Positions 54,901-61,070 of a stretch of 64,000 bases of DNA are shown here, one piece after another. Below the pieces are notes generated by a model. The model ran no database searches and was not told the DNA's origin. It saw only the letters and a program-made list of their open reading frames with translations. The stretch covers positions 30,807 to 94,806 of IMG/VR virus record IMGVR_UViG_3300031963_000048; one strand, written 5' to 3'. This stretch comes from a virus. A program made the translations under genes and the position numbers. Every line of letters begins with the position of its first letter. The stretch's first letter is position 1.

Positions 54901-56220
54901 TTTAATCATGGAATGTATGCTACCAATAATAAAGTTTCGATTAGTGGAGTCACTCCAAATACCGAATCTACTACGCTTTCTCAGTCGATAACAGCATCTT
55001 CAACATCAATTTCTATAGCAAGCACCGCAAACTTTGTAACATTTGAAGGAAAAACCGTTAACGGCACAAATCCTGGATATGCTATTATTGAAAATGAAAT
55101 TATTAAATATGAGAGTATTGGGTCCGGCACTCTAGAAACTGTAACTAGGGGACAGTCTTCAACACTTTCTATTCCACACTCCACGAATACTCCTGTATAT
55201 AAGTATGAATTCAATGGTGTATCACTCAGAAGAATTAATACAACACATGATATTAGTGATACTGGATTAGATATTGATAGTTATTACATTGAAATTGATA
55301 GAACTTCTAATGGAGTAAATAGAAATAGCGACAATACACCAACAGGATATCCACAATTGTCATTCTCTTCAGAACTGACTTCTGGGGGGTCTAAGGTTTT
55401 TGCATCAGAAAATATACAATATGATGCAATTATTCCATTTTATGATATTGGAACTCCAGGAGCAGAAACTTCTGTATTGGCAAAAATTAGGTCAGTTAGT
55501 GGCACTAGTGTTAGCGGAAATGAAGTTTCTTTCCAAGATTTAGGGTACGAAGATATTCAGATAAATTCATTGAATACCCTTTCCTCGTCTAGAATAGTTG
55601 CATCAAAAGTAAACGAAGATACTTTCTTAACTTCTTTACCTAGAAACAAATCATTTACAACAGCAATTACACTACGCACTAGTAATAAATATGTTTCTCC
55701 GCAAATATTTTTAGATACATCATTTACTGATTTTCATAGCAATAGAATCAATTCTCCAATAAGCAATTATCAACAAGATGGTAGAGTCAATTCTATCCTT
55801 GATGACCCACATGCTGCAATATACATTTCAAATACAGTAAGGTTATCTCAACCAGCGACTTCGCTTAAGGTTATTCTTTCTGCATATAGACATTTTTCTG
55901 CAGATTTTAGAGTTCTTTATAGTTTATTGAGGGCAGATTCTAGTGAAGTCGAACAATCATTTGAATTATTCCCAGGATATGATAATCTAACAATAGACAA
56001 CAATAATGATGGATATCCAGATGTCGTAGACCCAGCAAATAATAGCGGATTACCAGACATTTTTGTACCAGCAAGCAATCAGAATCAATTCTTAGAATAT
56101 GAATTTTCTGCAAATAATCTTGACCAATTTAATGGATTCACAATTAAAATTGTAATGTCATCTACAAATCAAGCATATCCACCAAGATTTAAAGATTTGA
56201 GAGGTATTGCAATCAGATGA
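48925..56220 (+). CDS. DUF4815-type giant virion protein (2431 aa)
   Basis: N-terminal region (NLNVSPYFDDFDAEKNFYKV, then LFNPGRPVQARELNNIQSIL) is the DUF4815 signature of phage tail/baseplate proteins. The central part carries coiled Ser-rich stretches (TVTESSSSSTRSTSSTRL) and a beta-rich C-terminal third with Gly-Tyr turns (about 1840-1935) and a 'EIIKYESIGSG ... VTRGQSS' module (about 2015-2095) also seen in the giant gp7-like protein. It occupies the place of T4 gp9-gp12 and probably forms the peripheral baseplate and the fibre attachment. No frameshift seen. Confidence 0.8.
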   Translation: MAQKTNLNVSPYFDDFDAEKNFYKVLFNPGRPVQARELNNIQSILQNQVESFGSHIFKEGSVVIPGNLTYDSQFNAIKLNPTNFGVNISLYINQFVGKKVTGQISGVTGVIQKIEVPDSVNNLEYITLYVKYIDSGESFAITPFQDGESLFASENVVYGNTTIVAGNPFASLISTDATAIGSAVSIDAGIYFVRGTFVNVSKETIILDYYTNTPSYRVGLKVSEEIITAKEDDSLYDNAKGFTNYAAPGADRFKIGLSLTKKTIDSVDTDVDFIELLRIDVGQVKKLNTNTQYSLIKDYLAQRTFDESGNYSVTPFKISLHDSLNNRLGNNGLFFKNQKTESGNTPSDNLMCVKLSPGKAYVRGYDIEKISTTILDVSKPRETQNVENVSIPFEMGNLLRINNITGSPKQNQSLELHSVRRSASGNPSSTTKIGDARVYNFRLTDAAYSSASTNWDLYLYDIQTYTTLILNQALSISQLPATSFIKGKSSGASGYAVSAGDGTTTVSLRQTSGNFIKGEQIIINGLELYPRSITNITVYDSQDIKQVYQSTAVSGFTTSFIGDSVLSKQLPIGFNASDTINITSGGVVTSPGKFFNSIKPGSIIRYQTSTGSLENFNRVTSVSLTGSSMTVASVASVSGVCDGSIGVSTNVSFSIGAPTINNLEKGFLYAEVPNSNLSSIDLNDSILTFSAQSTSAKSSSSPIVLSVSDFSLPSGLTTALFQGFDEERYSVHYTDGTTQSLTADEFSLSNNQVTLSNLTSGKTTSSINATFIKNGVESKEKQYNRSQTINVIYSKYLESGSGISTSINDGLEYNPYYGLRVQDQEISLNYPDVAKVLAVYESLNTSNPSLDSVSFSSVLNIGGNAIIGENIIGSESGCVARVVTRSTNSVGIIYLNSNRFLTNENVTFEESNISGEIDFITLGSYNDITNRFKLDKGQKEQYYDYSRIVKNEGETEPSRRILVVFDYFSVPSTDNGDVFTVLSYKQEQFANDVPLIGNKNLRASDTLDFRPRVSVFSGVASSPFDFSNRNFSSSIKLNLTPNESTIIGYDYYIGRIDKIYLNKNGEFIYIQGNSSSNPKSPIKIDDVMEIATISLPPYLYTPNSATLSLVDNRRYTMRDIGLIENRVKNLERVTSLTLLELSTQTLQIQDSQGFNRFKTGFFVDDFKDYERVNLNLSLLEIDPELQEMRPIIARNSLKNYLAPSLNITDEEVDLSTNYALIDSNVQKTGSTVTLKYTSEKWINQPLATQVENVNPFHVISYKGSIKLSPDRDNWVRTVQLPNKTISVTDFVLVERDNTVLGDRTVRVDNGANASRTELSTEFSQTVTESSSSSTRSTSSTRLVEARAEEYMRSRNTEFSITSLKPYTRYYQFLDGNGSVDFIPKLIEIANSESLENYGASSAFTIGETVIGYDNQNNKIIAFRVAMPSHKIGPFNSPTTKFTTNPYFRTESIPDAYSASSKILNLDTYSISEEAQGLYSGYLVKGAKLVGQTSGAIAYVKDLRLISDNYGDLIGSFFIRDPNTNPAPDVKINTGNKTYKITSSPTNEVAVAGSTTVSSAETNYISDGTLELYETTITNTTTVTNTRLTTTNITRVTTNFEQTQFPQQDRGGGKDPLAQTFTVDQDGGFLTEVDLYFYKKDSGNNPLTVEVRTVELGTPTTTVVGNPVTLRPDQIQISDDATAVTKAIFDYPIYLAPGLEYAIVLLAPESIEYEVFIAEMGKKTIQSRNLPDSEAVVYTQQFAMGSLFKSQNGSIWTADQYQDMKFTLHRANFVTNTASTAYFYNPTLNESNGYISNLQNNPLAVLPRKLNIGITTTTNSTMVGILTTGRKVGESTKTYNYGYIVGTGCSASSVGVTTAGSNYVSDTNVSTYNIIGNGSGLTLNITASSGAITAASIVSAGNGYAIGDVVGIVTSSVSSNSGRDARITITGNNNGIDTLYLSNVQGESFTSDGTASLVYFDTSNNSVSLAATFVRSSTPVGSIYSGNFAKLNHFNHGMYATNNKVSISGVTPNTESTTLSQSITASSTSISIASTANFVTFEGKTVNGTNPGYAIIENEIIKYESIGSGTLETVTRGQSSTLSIPHSTNTPVYKYEFNGVSLRRINTTHDISDTGLDIDSYYIEIDRTSNGVNRNSDNTPTGYPQLSFSSELTSGGSKVFASENIQYDAIIPFYDIGTPGAETSVLAKIRSVSGTSVSGNEVSFQDLGYEDIQINSLNTLSSSRIVASKVNEDTFLTSLPRNKSFTTAITLRTSNKYVSPQIFLDTSFTDFHSNRINSPISNYQQDGRVNSILDDPHAAIYISNTVRLSQPATSLKVILSAYRHFSADFRVLYSLLRADSSEVEQSFELFPGYDNLTIDNNNDGYPDVVDPANNSGLPDIFVPASNQNQFLEYEFSANNLDQFNGFTIKIVMSSTNQAYPPRFKDLRGIAIR

Positions 56221-56420
56221 TGATACCAGTGAAAGGTCACCCAAATCTATATCGTGATGAAAATTCTGGAGCAATTCTAAATTGTGATAGTAATGCATAT
56301 AATCAATATGTAAATAGTTTAAACAATAGAGAATCGCAAAAAAATGAATTGAATAAAATTAAGGAAGATATTGATGAAATTAAGTCATTACTAAAGGAGA
56401 TCATTAATGGATCCAAATGA
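56220..56420 (+). CDS. Conserved cyanophage tail-region protein (66 aa)
   Basis: MIPVKGHPNLYRDENSGAIL, then a helical C-terminal half (LNKIKEDIDEIKSLLKEIIN) that should form a coiled coil. Familiar between the DUF4815 protein and gp13 in cyanomyoviruses. ATG 56217 or 56220 (MM) overlap the previous stop. Function unknown, possibly virion. Confidence 0.75.
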   Translation: MIPVKGHPNLYRDENSGAILNCDSNAYNQYVNSLNNRESQKNELNKIKEDIDEIKSLLKEIINGSK

Positions 56421-56583
56421 AATTACTCTCAATACTATAGATAAATTATTTGAGTATGAAAAACATTCACGTACTATTGATGAACTGAATCATGAGCAAC
56501 TTAAAAATTTTTCAAAATTATATTGCAAGTTGTATTTGAAGCAACAAGAAGTTATTCAATCTTTGGGAGCACTTGAAATATAA
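56407..56583 (+). CDS. Conserved cyanophage protein (58 aa)
   Basis: MDPNEITLNTIDKLFEYEKH then LKNFSKLYCKLYLKQQEVIQ: helical, typical of this cyanophage locus. Overlaps the upstream gene by 14 nt; its stop overlaps the late promoter at 56579. Confidence 0.7.
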   Translation: MDPNEITLNTIDKLFEYEKHSRTIDELNHEQLKNFSKLYCKLYLKQQEVIQSLGALEI

Positions 56584-56586
56584 ATA
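56579..56586 (+). promoter_or_regulatory. Late promoter TATAAATA
   Basis: TATAAATA overlapping the stop codon of the 56407 gene, 31 nt before the ATG at 56610. Confidence 0.65.
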
Positions 56587-56609
56587 AAAAGTAGAGCTTA
56601 AAAGAATAA

Positions 56610-56954
56610 ATGGCTGCAGTATATGTAAATAATCTAGTCGTAAATTCTGGAGCCGATTTCAGTCAATCATTTACTTTAGAAGGATCCGATACAAATTCTG
56701 CTTTTGACTTGACCGGATATACCGTAGCGGCTCAAATGAGAAAATGGGCTGGGAGCACTACTTCAACATCCTTTACCGCAAGTATTGAATCTCCTCCAAC
56801 AATCGGTCAAATTTTACTGCGTTTAACTTCGGCACAAACTACTAATTTAAAGGCAGGAAGATACATTTATGATGTTGTAATTACGGATGAATTTGGAGTC
56901 AAGAATAGAGTAATTGAAGGAATGGTTATCGTAACAGAAGGAGTTACTCGCTAA
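56610..56954 (+). CDS. Conserved virion-region protein (114 aa)
   Basis: MAAVYVNNLVVNSGADFSQS then FDLTGYTVAAQMRKWAGSTT and RYIYDVVITDEFGVKNRVIE: a compact beta-sandwich-like tail protein common in cyanomyoviruses and other phages. Overlaps the next gene by one base. Probably a minor tail or baseplate component. Confidence 0.75.
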   Translation: MAAVYVNNLVVNSGADFSQSFTLEGSDTNSAFDLTGYTVAAQMRKWAGSTTSTSFTASIESPPTIGQILLRLTSAQTTNLKAGRYIYDVVITDEFGVKNRVIEGMVIVTEGVTR

Positions 56955-57595
56955 TGTCCGATATCAAAGTTAGAGTTGGACAACAAAATGCCGTAAAAGT
57001 AATTTCTAGCATTTCCGGATCAGCTGGTGGTAGAGCCGTAACTGCAGAAAATGTAATTGGTGGCATTGGTTCTATAAGAGAACTTCATGTAAGTGGCATA
57101 TCTACTTTTGTTGGCGTAAGTACTTTTAAAAATGATGTCTTTATTGATGGAGACTTAAGAGTTGGTGATGATTTAATATTTGACGAATTTACCGCTAGAA
57201 ATGGTAGAGTAACTGGAATTACTACATTATTCAATTTAAATGTAACTGGTATTGCCACCGTCAATAACTTAAATGTAACGGGGGTTTCTACATTTGTAGG
57301 TCTGACAACATTTAAAAGTGATGTATATGTTGATGGCGACTTATATGTAAGTGATGACCTAAAGTTTGATGAATTTACTGCCAGAAACGCGATTATATCT
57401 GGAATTGCCACAGTATCTGGTGGATTATATTATGGACCATATTATACCAACGGAATGCCATATTTCAATTCCAGTGGACTAATGGTTTCTACAAATAGTC
57501 CACAGAATGGAATAGATTATACAAACTATATAATGACAACGGATAATAGCAATATTCCTACTTGGTCAAATGCAATAGATGGGGGTACTTACTAA
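56954..57595 (+). CDS. Fibre-like protein with duplicated module (213 aa)
   Basis: After a common cyanophage start (MSDIKVRVGQQNAVKVISSI) a module of about 40 aa occurs twice: near 52-92 (STFKNDVFIDGDLRVGDDLI then FDEFTARNGRV) and near 113-153 (TTFKSDVYVDGDLYVSDDLK then FDEFTARNAII). The repeats look like fibre shaft units. Similar proteins lie before gp13 in cyanomyoviruses. Stop overlaps gp13 start (TAATG). Confidence 0.8.
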   Translation: MSDIKVRVGQQNAVKVISSISGSAGGRAVTAENVIGGIGSIRELHVSGISTFVGVSTFKNDVFIDGDLRVGDDLIFDEFTARNGRVTGITTLFNLNVTGIATVNNLNVTGVSTFVGLTTFKSDVYVDGDLYVSDDLKFDEFTARNAIISGIATVSGGLYYGPYYTNGMPYFNSSGLMVSTNSPQNGIDYTNYIMTTDNSNIPTWSNAIDGGTY

Positions 57596-58437
57596 TGGCA
57601 AAACCAGCAACCAGACAACAATTAATTGATTACTGCCTAAGAAGATTAGGAGCACCTGTACTGGAAATTAACGTTGATGACGACCAGATCGATGATTTAG
57701 TTGATGATGCGCTCCAATACTTTCAAGAGAGGCATTTTGATGGTGTTGAGAGAATGTATCTCAAGTATAAAATTACACAAGAAGACTTAAATAGGGGACA
57801 AGCAGATCCTAGTGTAGGTGCTGGTATTGTTACCACAACGGGATCGGCTAATATCAGTGGAATTGGAACCACTACATTTAATTTTTATGAAAATTCCAAT
57901 TTTATTCAAGTACCAGACTCAATAATTGGAATTGAAAAAGTTTTTAAGTTTGATACTAGCACTATCTCTGCAGGAATGTTTAGTATTAAGTATCAGTTAT
58001 TTTTAAATGATTTATATTATTTTAATTCGGTTGAACTTTTACAGTATTCTATGGTTAAAACATATCTGGAAGATATTGATTTCTTACTTACACCAGATAA
58101 GCAGATACGATATAATAAAAGACAAAATAGATTGTATTTAGATATAGATTGGACTGCAAAAGCAAAAGATAATTATATTATTATTGATTGTTATAGAATT
58201 TTAGATCCTAATGAGTTTACTAAAGTTTACAATGATAGTTTTTTAAAGAGATACTTAACTGCTCTAATAAAAAGACAATGGGGTCAAAATCTAATTAAAT
58301 TCAGAGGAGTCAAACTCCCCGGTGGAATTGAATTAAATGGTAGAGAAATTTATGAAGACGCTGAAAGAGAAATTGCAGACATAATGCAAAGAATGTCTAT
58401 GGATTATGAACTTCCACCTTACGATTTTATTGGATAA
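57595..58437 (+). CDS. gp13: Neck protein gp13 (280 aa)
   Basis: Head-completion/neck protein that joins head and tail with gp14. Start MAKPATRQQLIDYCLRRLGA then PVLEINVDDDQIDDLVDDAL is the cyanophage gp13 hallmark. The ATG at 57595 (TAATG) is chosen over an in-frame ATG 33 nt upstream. Length is close to T4 gp13 (309 aa). Confidence 0.93.
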   Translation: MAKPATRQQLIDYCLRRLGAPVLEINVDDDQIDDLVDDALQYFQERHFDGVERMYLKYKITQEDLNRGQADPSVGAGIVTTTGSANISGIGTTTFNFYENSNFIQVPDSIIGIEKVFKFDTSTISAGMFSIKYQLFLNDLYYFNSVELLQYSMVKTYLEDIDFLLTPDKQIRYNKRQNRLYLDIDWTAKAKDNYIIIDCYRILDPNEFTKVYNDSFLKRYLTALIKRQWGQNLIKFRGVKLPGGIELNGREIYEDAEREIADIMQRMSMDYELPPYDFIG

Positions 58438-58439
58438 TA

Positions 58440-59831
58440 ATGGCACTTAATCCTTTCTTTTTACAAGGTTCTGCAGGAGAACAAAGGCTTGTACAAGATT
58501 TAATTAATGAACAGTTAAAAATTTATGGAGTAGATGTAATCTACATTCCTAGAAAATTTGTCAGAAAGCAAACCATAATTAGGGAAATTCAATCATCAAA
58601 ATTTGATGATAATTATGCGATTGAAGCATATATTAATAATTATGATGGATATAGTGGTCAAGGAGATATTCTTTCAAAATTTGGTGTAAATTTGAAAGAT
58701 GAATTAAGTTTAGTAATTTCAAAAGAAAGATTTGAAGATTTCATAGCGCCCTTTTTAGAAGCGTCTGATGATGATGAAATTGTTCTTGCATCTAGACCAA
58801 GGGAAGGTGATTTGGTTTATTTTCCTTTAGGGCAAAGATTATTCGAAGTTAAATTTGTTGAGCATGAGGTTAATTTTTACCAACTAGGAAAACTTTACAT
58901 GTATGAATTAAAGTGTGAGTTGTTTGAATATGAGGATGAAATTATTGATACTACCATTGAAGAAATTGATAGTCAAATTAAAGATGAAGGGTATATTACT
59001 ACTTTACAACTTATTGGAGCAGGATCTACAGCCGTTGCTAGTGCTACACTAGCAACTGGATATATTCGTAAAGTCTTTTTGAATAATGACGGATATGGTT
59101 ATACTTCTACACCTACGGTTGAATTTACATCAGCACCGGTTGGGGGAATAACTGCAAGGGCAGTGGCAATTACCACAAGTAGAGGTGGAGTTAAATCTGT
59201 AGAATCTATTGTTTTAATCTCAGCGGGAGCAGGATATACAGTTGCACCATCTATTGTGATTTCGGGCGGTGGTGGCGTTGGTGCTGCAGCTACATGCTCA
59301 ATCGAAACCACCCAGAGCGGCATTTCCACATTAACAATGGTTAATTTTGGATCTGGGTATATTGTTTCACCAACAGTAACAATAAGTGGACCAACAGGTG
59401 CCGGAGAGACTGCTGTAGCAACTGCAATTGTAGGTACCGGACAAACGGTAGCATCTTTGAGAATAGCAAACCCTGGTGCTGGTTATACAGTTGCACCAAC
59501 CGTAACAATTGCACCCCCACCAGTTCTTTCCGGAATTGGTAATTATATTTTCAATGAGGAAATATTTGGATCCATATCTGGAACTCGTGGTAGAGTCAAA
59601 TCGTGGGATCTTGATACAAGAGTTCTTAAGGTGTCTTTTGTAGATAATGCTGCAACAAAAGAATTTTATCCAGGAGAAATTCTTGTTGGATCTGCGTCAA
59701 GTGCAATTTATTCTGTCCAATCATATGATACATGGGACCAATATGATAAATATAGTGAAAATGTAGAAATTGAAAACGCAGCCGAAGGCATCGTAGATTT
59801 TTCAGAATCAAATCCATTTGGTACATTCTAA
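58440..59831 (+). CDS. gp14: Neck protein gp14 with inserted Gly-Tyr repeats (463 aa)
   Basis: N-terminal part (MALNPFFLQGSAGEQRLVQD then LINEQLKIYGVDVIYIPRKF) and DELSLVISKERFEDFIAP are typical gp14. T4 gp14 is 256 aa; here residues about 181-360 are extra and consist of a row of GxGYTxxP turns (DGYGYTSTPTVEF, AGAGYTVAPSIVISGGGG, FGSGYIVSPTVTISGPTG). The C-terminal 100 residues resume a conserved neck tail. No frameshift. Confidence 0.9.
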   Translation: MALNPFFLQGSAGEQRLVQDLINEQLKIYGVDVIYIPRKFVRKQTIIREIQSSKFDDNYAIEAYINNYDGYSGQGDILSKFGVNLKDELSLVISKERFEDFIAPFLEASDDDEIVLASRPREGDLVYFPLGQRLFEVKFVEHEVNFYQLGKLYMYELKCELFEYEDEIIDTTIEEIDSQIKDEGYITTLQLIGAGSTAVASATLATGYIRKVFLNNDGYGYTSTPTVEFTSAPVGGITARAVAITTSRGGVKSVESIVLISAGAGYTVAPSIVISGGGGVGAAATCSIETTQSGISTLTMVNFGSGYIVSPTVTISGPTGAGETAVATAIVGTGQTVASLRIANPGAGYTVAPTVTIAPPPVLSGIGNYIFNEEIFGSISGTRGRVKSWDLDTRVLKVSFVDNAATKEFYPGEILVGSASSAIYSVQSYDTWDQYDKYSENVEIENAAEGIVDFSESNPFGTF

Positions 59832-60628
59832 TGCTTGGAACATATTACTATCATGAAATTATCAGAAGAACTGTCATTGCATTTGGAACAGTTTTCAATG
59901 ATATTTACATAAGGCACAAAGATTCCACTGGTGATAGTATAAGTGAAATGAAGGTTGCTTTGGCATATGGTCCAATTCAAAAATTTCTTGCCAGAATCCA
60001 ACAGCAACCAGAATTAAATAAACCAATTGCCATTACATTACCCAGAATGGCATTTGAGATGACATCTATTCAATATGATGCGACTAGGAAAGCAAATATT
60101 ACTCAAACATTTAAAGCATCTGATGGGACAAATTTAAAAAAAGTTTATTTACCAGTTCCATATAACATTGGATTTCAATTAAATGTAATGACAAAATTGC
60201 AGGATGATGCCCTGCAAGTAGTTGAACAAATACTACCTTATTTTCAACCATCATTCAATCTAACAGTAGATTTGATTGATTCTATTGGAGAAAAAAGAGA
60301 TATTCCCATCGTTTTGGATAATGTATCATTTACTGATGATTATGAAGGAGACTTTTCAACAAGAAGAATATTAATTTATACCTTTAACTTTACAGTAAAA
60401 ACATATCTGTTTGGTCCTATTGCAGATTCTACAGATGGTCTTATTCGTAAGGTTCAGGTTGATTACTATAATTCAACAGATACTGCAATAGCAAAGAGAG
60501 AGATGAGATATACACTTACTCCAGATCCTATTGATGCAAATCCAGATGATGACTTTGGGTTTAATGAAACTTGGCAAAGTTTTGAGGACTCTAAAACTTA
60601 TAGTCCAACACAACAAAGGGATATTTAA
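59831..60628 (+). CDS. gp15: Tail sheath stabiliser / completion protein gp15 (265 aa)
   Basis: Caps the top of the tail tube and sheath and connects it to the neck. MLGTYYYHEIIRRTVIAFGT then VFNDIYIRHKD, and YGPIQKFLARIQQQPELNKP are characteristic of cyanophage gp15. Length matches T4 gp15 (272 aa). Start overlaps the gp14 stop by one base. Confidence 0.93.
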   Translation: MLGTYYYHEIIRRTVIAFGTVFNDIYIRHKDSTGDSISEMKVALAYGPIQKFLARIQQQPELNKPIAITLPRMAFEMTSIQYDATRKANITQTFKASDGTNLKKVYLPVPYNIGFQLNVMTKLQDDALQVVEQILPYFQPSFNLTVDLIDSIGEKRDIPIVLDNVSFTDDYEGDFSTRRILIYTFNFTVKTYLFGPIADSTDGLIRKVQVDYYNSTDTAIAKREMRYTLTPDPIDANPDDDFGFNETWQSFEDSKTYSPTQQRDI

Positions 60629-60634
60629 CCTAGT

Positions 60635-61057
60635 ATGAGTAATACATTTGACAGTTTAGATTCTGCTCTTAATATTGAAAGTAATATTGTTGAAGTAGAA
60701 AAGGTAAAAGATGATTTAAAGATATCTCCTTTAAAAGTGGATGATATTCAAAAAGATTATGAATACACCAGAGCAAATCTATACTCCTTAATTGAAAAGG
60801 GGCAAGAAGCAATTAATGGGATAATGGAGCTTGCAGGAGAAGGTGGAAGTCCAAGAGCGTACGAAGTTGCTGGACAGTTAATTAAAAGTGTTGGAGATGT
60901 GACAGATAAACTTATAGATTTGCAGAAAAAACTCAAAGATGTTGAAGATGAATCTGTAAAGACAACTAATAATGTGACAAATAATGCAGTTTTTGTTGGG
61001 TCAACATCCGAATTATCAAAATTACTCAAGCAAGGTTTTCTAAATAATAAGGAATAA
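60635..61057 (+). CDS. gp16: Terminase small subunit gp16 (140 aa)
   Basis: DNA-recognition component of the packaging motor. LNIESNIVEVEKVKDDLKIS then DDIQKDYEYTRANLYSLIEK, then IMELAGEGGSPRAYEVAGQL and helices ending in a coiled coil (TDKLIDLQKKLKDVEDESVK): the T4-like gp16 pattern. Six bases after gp15. The large subunit gp17 would be expected after the window. Confidence 0.9.
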   Translation: MSNTFDSLDSALNIESNIVEVEKVKDDLKISPLKVDDIQKDYEYTRANLYSLIEKGQEAINGIMELAGEGGSPRAYEVAGQLIKSVGDVTDKLIDLQKKLKDVEDESVKTTNNVTNNAVFVGSTSELSKLLKQGFLNNKE

Positions 61058-61070
61058 TTTTACTATCCTA

